A stretch of 64,000 bases of DNA from Tsuneonella rigui (lineage in GTDB: Bacteria > Pseudomonadota > Alphaproteobacteria > Sphingomonadales > Sphingomonadaceae), in assembly GCF_003958625.1 (NCBI RefSeq), contig NZ_RSEL01000015.1, positions 103,822 through 167,821 on the forward strand. The letters are read 5' to 3'. A program made the translations under genes and the position numbers. How positions within the stretch are numbered: the stretch's first letter is position 1; each line of letters opens with the position of its first letter. Under the pieces are notes generated by a model that was not told the origin of the DNA, ran no database searches, and was given only the letters and a program-made list of their open reading frames with translations. Below are positions 40,407 to 51,528 of the stretch, one piece after another.

Positions 40407-41049
40407 CGGGGAATCCGAGTGCCGCGAAATCGGCCGGTAACGGTGCTTCCGCGACGATCGCAGGCTTCTCGCCTCGTGGGACCGTCAGGCCGGCAGCGTG
40501 AAGCATCGTGCGCGGGCCGGTCGCCTTGCTCCCATAAACCGGGTCGCCCGCGAGCGGCACGCCTAGCCCGGCCAGCGCATGGATACGAATCTGGTGCGTG
40601 CGCCCGGTCTCGGGGCGAAACTCGACCAGCGTACGGCCGCCCGCTACGGCCAGCCGGCGCCAGTGGGTGACGGCGGGCTTGCCCTTCTTGGCGGCGATCA
40701 TCCGCCAGCCCTTATCCGCCGAGCTGATCTTCGATAGCGACAGCGCGATCGTGCCCTCGTCGCCGCTAATCTCGCCCGCGAGAATGCCGAGGTAGCGCTT
40801 CTCGACCTGCCGCTCCTCGAACGAGCGGGCGAACCGCGCCAGCGCTTTCGGATTGCGCGCAAGGAGCAGGCAGCCGGATGTGTCGGTATCGAGCCGGTGC
40901 ACCGGCGCAGGCTCGCGCTGGAAGCCCAGCCGCAATTCGTCGAGATGATCCGCCAACGATCGGCCGCCGGCGCGCGGGCGATCGACCGGCAGGCCAGCGG
41001 GCTTGTCGATCACCAGCGCCTCGCCGTCCTCGAACAGGATCGGGATCAT
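40399..41049 (-). CDS. RluA family pseudouridine synthase
   Basis: A 216-residue RNA pseudouridine synthase. The catalytic Asp is in HRLDTDTSG, and the other family motifs are RPETGRTHQIRIH and GDPVYG. There is no N-terminal S4 domain. The target could be 23S rRNA or tRNA (RluA/TruC group) and cannot be told. Its ATG overlaps the pabBC stop by ATGA. Confidence 0.92.
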   Translation of the reverse strand: MIPILFEDGEALVIDKPAGLPVDRPRAGGRSLADHLDELRLGFQREPAPVHRLDTDTSGCLLLARNPKALARFARSFEERQVEKRYLGILAGEISGDEGTIALSLSKISSADKGWRMIAAKKGKPAVTHWRRLAVAGGRTLVEFRPETGRTHQIRIHALAGLGVPLAGDPVYGSKATGPRTMLHAAGLTVPRGEKPAIVAEAPLPADFAALGFPDG

Positions 41050-42836
41050 GCGAGCCGCGCCTGCATCAGGCCGCGCAGAGCGTTGCCGATCAGGAAGCCA
41101 TCGACGAGGTCGCCGAGGGTCAGGTCGGCTTCGCGCGCTTGTCCGCTGTCGATTAGCGAACGGCGGAGCACGCCGGGGAGCAGACCGAGCGAAGCAGGCG
41201 GGGTCAGCAGCACGCCGTCGCGCTCGACAAACAGGTTGGTGAAGCTGCCCTCAGTCACGCGGCCGTCGTCGAGGACGAACAGCGCCTCGGTTGTCCCTTC
41301 ATCGGCCGCCACCGCGCGCGCGCGATCGTAGAAATCGCGGTCAGTGGTCTTGTGCCGCAGGCGCCAGTCACCGGGATCGACCGGCAGCGGTAGGGCAATG
41401 CAGGCGACCGGTTCGGCGAACGGCTCGGGGAGGGGCGCCGCTTCGAGCGCCAATTCGCCCCGGTGCGATGCAAGGAGCCGGACTCGTGCAGGGCCGTCGA
41501 GATCGAAGCACAGCGCCTGGATACGGTTGCGTGCGACGTGCCGGTCGAATGTGAAGCCGAGCTCCGCGGCGCTGGCCTTGATCCGTTCGAGATGCAGTTC
41601 GAGCAGGGGAATGCCCTCGTTGGGAGTGAAGCGCATCGTCTCGATAAGGTCGAAGCCCGGTGCGGCGCGGGCAGCGAATCCAGCTTTGATCAGGCTTTCG
41701 CGAAATTCCGGCAGCGTCTCGCTGTCGGCGACGATGGCGGAGCCGACCCCGAGCACGGCGCTCCCTTGCGCGTTCTCGATCTCGGTCAGGCGCAGGGTGC
41801 GGATGGCGACATTGAACGCCGCCTCGCCGCCGGGCCCGATGCGGCCGATCGCCCCGCAGTACGGCCCCCGCGCGTCGCGCTCGACCTCGGCGATCAGCTC
41901 CATCGCGCGAATCTTGGGCGCGCCGGTGATCGATCCGCAGGGGAACAGCGCGCGAACCAGGTCCATCGCGCCATGCCCCTCGTGGAGCCGCGCGCGGACA
42001 GTGGTCACCATCTGGTGGACCGTCGGATAGCTTTCGACCGCGAAGGGGGCATCGACCCGGACCGATCCCGGCTCGGCGACGCGCGACAGGTCGTTGCGCA
42101 TCAGATCGACGATCATCAGGTTCTCGGCCTTGTCCTTGACCGAGCTCGCCAACTCCTCCGCCAGCGCGGCATCTGCGCTCGTGTCGGCGGAACGCGGGCG
42201 CGTACCCTTCATCGGCTTGGCCTTGGCTTCGCCGTCGCGCAGGCTGAAGAACAGTTCGGGCGACAGGCTCAGCAGCCAGTGCTGTCCGTCGAACACCGCT
42301 CCGCCGTACCCCGCTCGGGCATGTTCGCGCAGCGCGGTATAGAGCGCTAGCGGATCGCCACGAAAGCTGCCGGCGAGCGGAAAGGTCAGGTTGGCCTGGT
42401 AGATGTCGCCGGCCCGGATCGCTTCCTGCAGCCGGTCGAAATCGTCGGCGTAACCACCGGGCGAAAGCTGCGGCACCAGGGGCCCGAGCGAGGCATGTCC
42501 ACCGCCGTGCTCGCCCAACCACTGGGGCACATTCGCGGCGGGTATCGTCCGCGGCTCCTCGAACAGCCCGAGCCACACCAGCGGCCCGGCAGCGCCCGTC
42601 CGGCTGGCTGCGAGCGGCGCGAGTTTGCCTTCCAGCGCCAGGCCCGCTTCGTAGGCGATATAGCCGGCCAGCGTCCCGCCGCTGCTGCGCGCGGCGTCCG
42701 CTGCCGCGAGCACCTCGGCGACTTCCGCCGGTCGGCGGGCGACGAATATCTGGACGGGGTTCTCGAACACGTGCGCATCGGCCGCGCCGTCGCCGCGGGC
42801 ATCGTCGAGCAATACGAAAGGGGCGCGCCCGGCCAT
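41046..42836 (-). CDS. pabB: Fused aminodeoxychorismate synthase component I / aminotransferase class IV (PabB-PabC)
   Basis: A 596-residue fusion in folate synthesis. Residues ~1-390 are PabB: KPMKGTRPR with Lys210 in the motif usually written PIKGT, NLMIVDLMRNDL, and SITGAPKIRAMELI. From about residue 395 a fold-type IV aminotransferase begins (FDLIETMRF), with a likely PLP Lys in RLRHKTTDRDF and VTEGSFTNLF near the end; this would be 4-amino-4-deoxychorismate lyase. The glutamine amidotransferase PabA is not nearby. It is the first gene of a coupled operon and divergent from the HerA-like ATPase. Confidence 0.93.
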   Translation of the reverse strand: MAGRAPFVLLDDARGDGAADAHVFENPVQIFVARRPAEVAEVLAAADAARSSGGTLAGYIAYEAGLALEGKLAPLAASRTGAAGPLVWLGLFEEPRTIPAANVPQWLGEHGGGHASLGPLVPQLSPGGYADDFDRLQEAIRAGDIYQANLTFPLAGSFRGDPLALYTALREHARAGYGGAVFDGQHWLLSLSPELFFSLRDGEAKAKPMKGTRPRSADTSADAALAEELASSVKDKAENLMIVDLMRNDLSRVAEPGSVRVDAPFAVESYPTVHQMVTTVRARLHEGHGAMDLVRALFPCGSITGAPKIRAMELIAEVERDARGPYCGAIGRIGPGGEAAFNVAIRTLRLTEIENAQGSAVLGVGSAIVADSETLPEFRESLIKAGFAARAAPGFDLIETMRFTPNEGIPLLELHLERIKASAAELGFTFDRHVARNRIQALCFDLDGPARVRLLASHRGELALEAAPLPEPFAEPVACIALPLPVDPGDWRLRHKTTDRDFYDRARAVAADEGTTEALFVLDDGRVTEGSFTNLFVERDGVLLTPPASLGLLPGVLRRSLIDSGQAREADLTLGDLVDGFLIGNALRGLMQARLA

Positions 42837-42946
42837 CCCTTTCGCATTAGCGGCTTCGACCTCGCTGTCGAGTAACTGTGTCGCGGGAACTTGACCGGGG
42901 CGGAGCCGCCCCGCAGACGGAGCGCGCGCAGCGGGAGAATCGTGCG

Positions 42947-44533
42947 ATGGGCGGGATATTCATCGGCCTGGCCGACAACGGCGAGAAGCAATTCCTCGAG
43001 CTGTCGCGCGCCAACCGCCACGGCCTCATCGCCGGCGCGACTGGCACCGGCAAGACGGTGACGCTGCAGGGCCTCGCCGAAGGCTTCTCGGCCGAGGGTG
43101 TGCCTGTGTTCCTCGCCGACGTAAAAGGCGATTTGAGCGGCATCTCCATGCCGGGCTCGCCCGCGTTCAAGAATGCCGCGGCGCTCGAGCAGCGCGCGCG
43201 CGATCTCGGCATGACCGACTATTCCTACGCCGATAATCCCGTCGTGTTCTGGGATCTCTACGGTCAGCAGGGCCACCCCATCCGCACGACGGTGTCGGAG
43301 ATGGGGCCGCTCCTGCTCGGCCGCCTCCTCGATCTCAATGAGACCCAGCAGGGCGTGCTCGACATCGTCTTCCGCTTTGCCGACGAGCAGGGGCTGCTGC
43401 TGCTCGACCTCGAAGACCTGCAGGCCATGCTCGCGCATGCCAGCGAGCACGCGAGCGAATTATCGGCGCGGTTCGGCAATGTCACCAAGCCGAGCGTGGG
43501 CACCATCCAGCGGCAGGTGCTGAGTCTCGACAGCCAGGGCGGGGCGGAATTCTTCGGTGAGCCAGCGCTTGAGATCGCCGATTTCATCCGCACCGACGAC
43601 AAGGGCCGCGGGATCGTCAACGTGCTCGCCGCCGACCGGTTGATGCAGAGCCCCAAGCTCTACGCGACGTTCCTGCTGTGGCTGCTCGCCGAATTGTTCG
43701 AGGCGCTGCCCGAGGTCGGCGATCCCGAGAAGCCCAAGCTGGTGTTCTTCTTCGACGAGGCGCACCTGCTATTCGACGAGGCTCCTGATGCGCTGCAGGA
43801 CAAGATCGAACAGGTCGTACGCCTGATCCGCTCCAAGGGCGTGGGCGTCTATTTCATCACCCAGAACCCGATCGACATTCCCGAGAAGGTCGCGGGCCAG
43901 CTCGGCAACCGGGTGCAGCATGCGCTGCGCGCCTATACCCCGCGTGACCAGAAGGCGATCCGGGCAGCGGCAGAGACCTTCCGCATCAATCCCGAGCTCG
44001 ATGTAGCTGAGGCCATCACCGAGCTGAAGACCGGCGAGGCGCTGGTCTCGACGCTGATGGAAGATGGCGCACCCTCGATCGTGCAACGCACGCTGATCAA
44101 GCCGCCGCGCAGCCGCATCGGCCCGATCGACGCCAAGGAGCGCGCAATCATCCAGTCGATCAGCCCGTTCTCGGGCAAGTACGATCAGCGGGTCGACCGC
44201 GAGAGCGCTGCGGAGGTGCTGGCGCAAAAAGCCACCGACGCCGCCGCGACCGCCGAGGAGGTCGAGGCAAGCAGCCGCGAAGAAGTCGGCCAGCGCGAGC
44301 GCAAGAGCACCAGCCTGTGGGGCAGCATGTTCGGCCGCGCCACCAAGGCGGCGGCAAGTGCAGCGGTGGGATCTGCCGCGACGATTGCCTCAGCCAAGAT
44401 GCTGGGCAAGTCGTCGCGCTCCAATCCGATGCGCAACGCGGCGATTTCCGGAGCAGGCTCGCTCGCGACCAGCGTGGCGGGGCCATTCGCGGGCCGCTTC
44501 GTGCGCAACCTGATCGGTGGCCTGATGCGCTGA
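42947..44533 (+). CDS. HerA-like helicase, DUF853 family
   Basis: A 528-residue P-loop ATPase with Walker A GATGTGKT (30-37), Walker B LVFFFDEAHLLF, and the HerA/DUF853 C-terminal region ITQNPIDIPEKV. The C-terminal ~90 residues are Ala/Ser/Gly-rich with a possible hydrophobic patch. ATG 42947 has GGGAGA upstream. The family is widespread, resembles FtsK/HerA motors, and has no firm function. It is probably monocistronic. Confidence 0.9.
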   Translation: MGGIFIGLADNGEKQFLELSRANRHGLIAGATGTGKTVTLQGLAEGFSAEGVPVFLADVKGDLSGISMPGSPAFKNAAALEQRARDLGMTDYSYADNPVVFWDLYGQQGHPIRTTVSEMGPLLLGRLLDLNETQQGVLDIVFRFADEQGLLLLDLEDLQAMLAHASEHASELSARFGNVTKPSVGTIQRQVLSLDSQGGAEFFGEPALEIADFIRTDDKGRGIVNVLAADRLMQSPKLYATFLLWLLAELFEALPEVGDPEKPKLVFFFDEAHLLFDEAPDALQDKIEQVVRLIRSKGVGVYFITQNPIDIPEKVAGQLGNRVQHALRAYTPRDQKAIRAAAETFRINPELDVAEAITELKTGEALVSTLMEDGAPSIVQRTLIKPPRSRIGPIDAKERAIIQSISPFSGKYDQRVDRESAAEVLAQKATDAAATAEEVEASSREEVGQRERKSTSLWGSMFGRATKAAASAAVGSAATIASAKMLGKSSRSNPMRNAAISGAGSLATSVAGPFAGRFVRNLIGGLMR

Positions 44534-44627
44534 TCGGCGCCAGTCGTCGGATCGTCGACAATCCAGTTGCGCCGCAGATGGTTGCGAGTGAAACCGTTCC
44601 GGCAAATAGTGTTCGAGGGGGGATTTT

Positions 44628-47288
44628 ATGCGCTTGTTCTCGCTGTCCGCGGCATTGCTGGCGGGCGCCGCAGCGTTCGCCGCGCCGGCATTCGCGGCCG
44701 ATGCCCCCACGGCCGACCCGGCAGTCATCGCGCTCGGCGCGGTTCCGCATGGACGGCTGACCGATGCGGTAGTCCCTTCGGCCTATCGGATCGACACGCG
44801 GTTCGATCCGGCAAAGGACGGGTTCTCGGGCGAGACTGAAATCGAAGTGACGCTGGCGCGTCCGAGCCGCTACATCGATCTGCACGGCCGCAACCTGACG
44901 ATGAGCTCAGTAACCGCGACGGCAGGCGGCAAGAGCTACACCGGTCACTGGCACGAGGTCGATCCGACCGGCGTTGCGCGGCTGGTGTTCGACGAGGCGA
45001 TCCCGGCGGGCAAGGCGACGCTCGCGTTCGCCTACACCGGCAAATACCAGGGCAATGCCAGCGGGCTGTTCCACGCCAAGGTGGGCGACGACTGGTACGG
45101 CTGGAGCCAGTTCGAATCGATCGACGCGCGCGCCGCGTTCCCCGGCTTCGACGAGCCTGGCTTCAAGGTGCCATTTACGCTCACCATCCGCACCCCGCCC
45201 GGCCAGACCGCGGTGAGCAATGCGCCTGAGGTTTCGAGCACGCTCGAGGATCGCTGGCAAGTTCACCGCTTTGCGCCGACGCTGCCCCTGCCGACATACC
45301 TGGTCGCGATGATGGCTGGGCCCTTCGCGGTGGTGGAGGGCGAGGTGCCGCCCACACCGCAGCGCGCCACGCCGCTGCCGTTGCGGATCGTCTCGACCAA
45401 GACCAATGCCGCCAACCTGCAGTTCGCGCTCGAGAACTCGAAGCCGATCGTGCAGCATCTCGAAGCCTACTTCGGGCAGGCGTTCCCCTATCCCAAGCTC
45501 GACCAGATCACCTCGCCGCTGATGGGCGGGGCGATGGAGAATGCCGGCGCCGATCTCTACGGCGACGGCATCCTGGTGATGAACGATGCTGCGCCGGTCG
45601 ACCAGAAGAAGCTCTTCGGCATGGTTGTCGCGCACGAGCTGTCGCACCAGTGGTTCGGCGATCTGGTGACGCCGAGCTGGTGGGATGACATCTGGCTCAA
45701 TGAGAGCTTCGCCAACTGGATGGGCTTCACCATCGGTGGCGAGTGGCGGCCCGACCTGAGCATCGGCGAAGGCGCGCTCGAGGAAGGATTCGCCGCGATG
45801 AGCACCGACGCGCTCACCGCCGGGCGACCGATCCACCAGCCGATCGAGACCAACGACCAGACCGATTCGGCGTTCGATTCGATCACCTACGGCAAGGGCG
45901 GTCACGTCATCTCGATGATCGCGGCGTTCTTGGGGCCCGACAAGTTCCGCGCCGGCGTGCGCGATTACATGGCCGCGCACCGCTATGGAAATGCCACCAG
46001 CAAGGACTTCTTCGCCGCGATGGCCAAGTCCGCGGGCGATCCGCGGTTCACCGCGGCGATGCAGAGCTTCACCGATCAGCAGGGGGTGCCGCTGATCACC
46101 GTCAGCGGAGCGGACGGCAAATACACCATCAGCCAGAGCCGCTATGCTCCCCTTGGGGTCACCGCGCCTGCCACCACCTGGGGCGTGCCCGTGTGCATGC
46201 GCCGCGGCGACGCGCGCGATTGCCAGTTGCTGACCGACCGCAGCGCGCCCTTCGCCATCGCCGGCTCGGACCCGCTGATGCCCAACGCTGGGGGGACCGG
46301 ATACTACCGCTTCGAACTGCCGGCGAAGGACTGGGACGCGCTGATCGCCACCGCCGATACGCTCGGCGCGGCCGAGGCAATGGCGCTCGCCGACAGCTTC
46401 GATGCAAGCTTCCGAGCCGGCCGCGCGACCCCGGCGCAAGCCATCGCGCTCGCCGAAAAGCTCAAGGCCAACCCCGACTCCTACGCGAGAGGGTGGGCGA
46501 CGAATTCGCTCGCACCGCTCCGGCGATCGGGAATTCTGGATCAGGAGGCGGCCGCCCACTATCGCCGGTGGGTCGGCGACCTCGCCCGCAAGGATTTTGC
46601 GGCGCTGGGCTTCGATCCGGCGGCGGGCGCCTACACGGGCGGCGACCCGGCCGATCTGCAGCGCCGGGAGAGCGCGGTCGGGGACCTCGCCTTTGCGCGC
46701 GACACGGCGGTCGAGGCGACGCTCGACCGGGCGGCGGCTGCTTACCTCGCTGGCGATGCCAAGGCGCTCGACCCGGCATTCATGAGCCTGGCGCTCGAGG
46801 CGTACGTCCGCAAGGGCGGCCTCGCCGCGGCCAAGACGCTGGCCGACGCCGCGCTCAAATCAGAAGACCCGGTGTTCCGACCCGCAGCCTTGGGCGCAAT
46901 CTCGGGTTCGGGCGACGCGACCATCGCGCGGTGGGTGCTCGACGAGTTTACCGACAAACGGCTCCGGGCGACCGAGCGCCTTTATGCGGTGCTGGGAGTT
47001 GCCGGCGCGGTCGAGACCCGCGACCTCGGGTATGATTGGCTGTCCGCCCATTTGAAGGACCTGATGGCGGGGTCGAGCGGCATCTTCTTCGCAGGCGCCG
47101 CGCCCGGCGCGCTCGGCGGTTTTTGCTCGACCGTCAAGGCGGACGAGATCGCCGAGCGGTTCCGGCCGCTGTTCGCGAACACCCCGGGTGCGCTTTCGCT
47201 CGAGCGGGCGATCGAGAGAGTGCGGAACTGCGGCGCGTTGAAGGACGCGCGCGGGGCGGAGATCAACGCGGCCGTGAAGCGGCTCTAG
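44628..47288 (+). CDS. Secreted M1 family aminopeptidase
   Basis: An 886-residue zinc aminopeptidase with a signal peptide (cleavage near AFAADAP), so periplasmic. Substrate motif GAMEN is at 301-305 and the zinc site HELSH at 336-340, with the third ligand Glu359 in WLNESFANW. The C-terminal half is the helical ERAP1-like domain. A GAGGGGG site precedes the ATG. Likely role: trimming peptides in the periplasm, in the same compartment as the two M13 endopeptidases in this window. Confidence 0.94.
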   Translation: MRLFSLSAALLAGAAAFAAPAFAADAPTADPAVIALGAVPHGRLTDAVVPSAYRIDTRFDPAKDGFSGETEIEVTLARPSRYIDLHGRNLTMSSVTATAGGKSYTGHWHEVDPTGVARLVFDEAIPAGKATLAFAYTGKYQGNASGLFHAKVGDDWYGWSQFESIDARAAFPGFDEPGFKVPFTLTIRTPPGQTAVSNAPEVSSTLEDRWQVHRFAPTLPLPTYLVAMMAGPFAVVEGEVPPTPQRATPLPLRIVSTKTNAANLQFALENSKPIVQHLEAYFGQAFPYPKLDQITSPLMGGAMENAGADLYGDGILVMNDAAPVDQKKLFGMVVAHELSHQWFGDLVTPSWWDDIWLNESFANWMGFTIGGEWRPDLSIGEGALEEGFAAMSTDALTAGRPIHQPIETNDQTDSAFDSITYGKGGHVISMIAAFLGPDKFRAGVRDYMAAHRYGNATSKDFFAAMAKSAGDPRFTAAMQSFTDQQGVPLITVSGADGKYTISQSRYAPLGVTAPATTWGVPVCMRRGDARDCQLLTDRSAPFAIAGSDPLMPNAGGTGYYRFELPAKDWDALIATADTLGAAEAMALADSFDASFRAGRATPAQAIALAEKLKANPDSYARGWATNSLAPLRRSGILDQEAAAHYRRWVGDLARKDFAALGFDPAAGAYTGGDPADLQRRESAVGDLAFARDTAVEATLDRAAAAYLAGDAKALDPAFMSLALEAYVRKGGLAAAKTLADAALKSEDPVFRPAALGAISGSGDATIARWVLDEFTDKRLRATERLYAVLGVAGAVETRDLGYDWLSAHLKDLMAGSSGIFFAGAAPGALGGFCSTVKADEIAERFRPLFANTPGALSLERAIERVRNCGALKDARGAEINAAVKRL

Positions 47289-47363
47289 CGGGAAGAGCCG
47301 GCGTAGCGGACAGATCGCGGTGATGCGGGACCGTTCGCGAGCGAGCGGCGTTCCTACCGACAC

Positions 47364-48529
<1,166 letters not shown>

Positions 48530-48540
48530 GGGACCGTCCA

Positions 48541-49851
48541 ATGATCCGCAGAATTCTTGCCGGCGCGCTCGTCGCAGGCACAGCTCTCCTCGCCGTCCCC
48601 GCCTATGCGCAGGAAGCGGCGGCCAAAGTCGCCAATCCCGGCAACAATGCCTGGATGATGACCTCGACCATCCTCGTCCTGATGATGATCCTGCCCGGTC
48701 TCGCGCTGTTCTACGGCGGGCTCACCCGGTCGAAGAACATGCTGTCGACGATGACCCAGATCGGCGCGGTCGCCTGCCTGGCGATGCTGGTCTGGGTGAT
48801 GTGGGGCTACGGCATGGCCTTCGGGCCGGAAGGCAACGCCTTCGTCGCCTGGGGCAAGTTCTTCCTCGCCGGGGTTACCTCCGACAGCACCGCGGCCACG
48901 TTCTCCGACGAGGTGATCAGCGAATACGTGTTCATCTGCTTCCAGATGACATTCGCGGCGATCACCGCCGCGCTGGTGCTCGGCTCGACGGTCGAGCGAA
49001 TCAAGTTCTCGGCGGTGATGGTGTTCGCGGCCATCTGGCTCACCATCGTCTACTTCCCGATCGCGCACATGGTGTGGGCGGGCGGCGGCCTGTTCTTCGA
49101 GATGGGCGCGCTCGATTTCGCCGGCGGCACGGTGGTGCACATCAACGCCGGCGTCTCGGCGCTGGTCGCCGCGATCATGCTCGGCAAGCGCAAGGGCTAC
49201 CCGGCCGAACCGATGCCGCCGCATTCGCTGACGCTGACGATGGTCGGCACCGGCCTGCTGTGGGTGGGCTGGTTCGGGTTCAACGCCGGCTCGGCGCTCG
49301 AGGCGAACGGCTCGGCGGGCCTGGCGATGATCAACACCTTCGTCGCCACCGCCTCGGCCGCGCTGTTCTGGATGCTCACCGAGCGGGCGATGGGCCACAA
49401 GGGCTCGGCGCTGGGCTTCTGCTCGGGCATCGTGGCGGGTCTCGTCGCGGTGACCCCGGCGGCGGGCAACGTGGGCGTCTTCGGCGCGATCGTGCTCGGC
49501 GCGCTGGCCTCGGTGATCTGCTTCTTCGCGGTCTCCAAGCTCAAGCCGATGTTCGGCTACGACGACGCGCTCGACGCCTTCGGCATCCACGGCATCGGCG
49601 GGATGATCGGCGCGATTGGCACCGGCATCCTGCACGACCCGCTGTTCGGCGGGCCGGGCGATGGTTCGGTCGGCATGGGCGCCCAGACGCTGGTGCAGAT
49701 CGAGGCGGTCGGCACCACCATCGTGTGGGCCGCGGTCGGCACCGCGATCGCCATCACGATTGCCAAGGCCGTCACCGGCCTGCGCGTTACCCCGGAGGTC
49801 GAATACGACGGCCTCGACATCGGCGAGCACGGGGAGCGCGCCTACAACTGA
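48541..49851 (+). CDS. amtB: Ammonium transporter
   Basis: A 436-residue Amt/Rh channel with a cleaved signal-like N-terminus (AVPAYAQE) and eleven membrane helices. The twin pore histidines are in VVHINAGVSAL and GIHGIGGM; the phenylalanine gate and the conserved DDALDAFGIHG are present. It is inhibited by GlnK in the family. Co-transcribed with glnK and ended by a good terminator. Confidence 0.96.
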   Translation: MIRRILAGALVAGTALLAVPAYAQEAAAKVANPGNNAWMMTSTILVLMMILPGLALFYGGLTRSKNMLSTMTQIGAVACLAMLVWVMWGYGMAFGPEGNAFVAWGKFFLAGVTSDSTAATFSDEVISEYVFICFQMTFAAITAALVLGSTVERIKFSAVMVFAAIWLTIVYFPIAHMVWAGGGLFFEMGALDFAGGTVVHINAGVSALVAAIMLGKRKGYPAEPMPPHSLTLTMVGTGLLWVGWFGFNAGSALEANGSAGLAMINTFVATASAALFWMLTERAMGHKGSALGFCSGIVAGLVAVTPAAGNVGVFGAIVLGALASVICFFAVSKLKPMFGYDDALDAFGIHGIGGMIGAIGTGILHDPLFGGPGDGSVGMGAQTLVQIEAVGTTIVWAAVGTAIAITIAKAVTGLRVTPEVEYDGLDIGEHGERAYN

Positions 49852-49887
49852 TTTGACGAGGTTCCTCCTGCGAACACCGCCTTCGAC

Positions 49888-49919
49888 GGGCCGGAGCGCA
49901 ATGCTCCGGCCCCTTTTTT
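49888..49919 (+). terminator. Rho-independent terminator of glnK-amtB
   Basis: A perfect 10-bp stem (GGGCCGGAGC/GCTCCGGCCC), loop of 5, then C and six T. It lies 37 bases after the amtB stop and overlaps the last two bases of the convergent oxidoreductase gene. Confidence 0.92.
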
Positions 49920-51501
49920 ATGCAGCGAGCGACGCTTTCACGAAGTCGGCACAGCGTTCGCCGATCATGATGCTCGGCGCGTTGGTATTGCCCGAGACCA
50001 GCCGCGGCATGATCGAGGCGTCCGCGACCCATAGTCCTGCGATCCCGCGCGCCTTGAGCGTCGGGTCGACCACGCTGTCGGCATCGCCGCCCATCCGGCA
50101 GGTGCCGACCGGGTGGTAAACAGTGTCGGCGCGGTTGCGGATGAGCTCATCGAGCGCCGCGTCGTCGTTGATGTCGATCGGATAGCGATCCTGCGGCGCG
50201 TACTCCTGCAGCGCGGGCGCTTCGGCGATGCGGTGTGACAGGCGCACGCCCGCGCGCAGGGTCGCGAGATCGCGCTCGTCGTCGAGGAAGTTGGGATCGA
50301 TCAGCGGCGCTGCCGTCGGATCGGTGTTCGCCAGCCGCACGGTGCCGCGGCTTTCGGGGCGCAGGACGCAGGCGTGAAGCGAGAAGCCGTGGCCCTTCAC
50401 TTTGGTCCGCCCATGATCTTCGAGCATCGCGGGGACGAAGTGCCACTGGATGTCCGGCGCCGGCGCGCCGGGCATGACAGTCCAGAAGCCGCCGGCCTCG
50501 GCGAAGCAGGTGGTCATGATGCCGGTGCGCTTGCGGCGATGCTCGAGCACAGCCTTGGCCATGCGGAACGTGCCCGCGAGACTGTCGCCGAAGAAGTCCC
50601 GGCTCTTGCTTTCCCAGCTCGAGACGTAGTCGATGTGGTCTTGCAGATCGGCACCGACCGCCGGCCGGTCGAGCGCGACGTCAATGCCCATCTCGTGCAA
50701 GTGCTGGGCAGGCCCGATGCCCGACAGCATCAGGATCTGCGGGCTGTTGAACGCGCCCGCGGACAGCACCACGCCTCGTGCGTGGATCGTGCGCTCCTTG
50801 TTGCCGACGAGATAGGTCGCGCCGGTCACCTGGCCGTCCGCAATCTCCAGACGCTTGACGGTAACCCCGATGCGCACGTCGAGATTGCGGTTGCCCCGTA
50901 GCGGCTCGACGTAGGCGCGCGCGGCGGACCAGCGCTCGCCGCCCTTCTGGGTGACCTGGTAAAGCCCGAATCCGTCCTGCTTCGCGCCGTTGAAATCGGC
51001 GTTGTGCGGCAGTTGAAGCTGTGTTGCAGCTTCGACGAAAGCGAGGCTGCCAGGGTTGGCATGGTGCTGGTCGGCGACGTTGAGCGGGCCATGGTCGCCG
51101 TGGAAGGCATCCGCGCCGCGTTCATTGTGCTCGGCGCGCTTGAAGTAGGGCAGCACGTCCTCGAAGGCCCACCCGGTGCAGCCCAGCGCCGCCCAGTTGT
51201 CGTAATCCCACGCGTTGCCGCGGATGTAGACCATCGCGTTGATCGCGCTCGACCCGCCGAGGCCCTTGCCGCGCGGCTGGTAGCCAGTGCGGCCATTGAG
51301 GCCCTTCTGCGGAACGGTCTCGAACCGGTAGTTCGACTTCTCGTCGATGAAGGGCATAAACCCGGGCGTCTTGACCCGCATGTTGTCGTTGCGGCCTCCG
51401 GCTTCGAGCAGGCAGACCGTCTTGCCGCTCTGCGCGAGCCGGCCCGCGACCGCGCTGCCCGCACTGCCGCCGCCGACGACGATGACGTCGAATGTGTCCA
51501 T
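49918..51501 (-). CDS. GMC family oxidoreductase (choline/alcohol dehydrogenase-like)
   Basis: A 527-residue FAD-dependent oxidoreductase. The dinucleotide motif is [15 protein letters not shown], the first GMC signature is [20 protein letters not shown], and the second is [17 protein letters not shown]. The catalytic His is in [10 protein letters not shown] and a second in GNTNAP (Asn). Members oxidise choline, aliphatic or polyethylene-glycol alcohols; the substrate is not clear. It is the last gene of the (-) run from TerC, after a sterol desaturase-like gene, which hints at a lipid or terpenoid alcohol. Confidence 0.92.
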   Translation of the reverse strand: MDTFDVIVVGGGSAGSAVAGRLAQSGKTVCLLEAGGRNDNMRVKTPGFMPFIDEKSNYRFETVPQKGLNGRTGYQPRGKGLGGSSAINAMVYIRGNAWDYDNWAALGCTGWAFEDVLPYFKRAEHNERGADAFHGDHGPLNVADQHHANPGSLAFVEAATQLQLPHNADFNGAKQDGFGLYQVTQKGGERWSAARAYVEPLRGNRNLDVRIGVTVKRLEIADGQVTGATYLVGNKERTIHARGVVLSAGAFNSPQILMLSGIGPAQHLHEMGIDVALDRPAVGADLQDHIDYVSSWESKSRDFFGDSLAGTFRMAKAVLEHRRKRTGIMTTCFAEAGGFWTVMPGAPAPDIQWHFVPAMLEDHGRTKVKGHGFSLHACVLRPESRGTVRLANTDPTAAPLIDPNFLDDERDLATLRAGVRLSHRIAEAPALQEYAPQDRYPIDINDDAALDELIRNRADTVYHPVGTCRMGGDADSVVDPTLKARGIAGLWVADASIMPRLVSGNTNAPSIMIGERCADFVKASLAA

Positions 51502-51528
51502 GACCCTAACCTCTCCTTTACGGAAACG

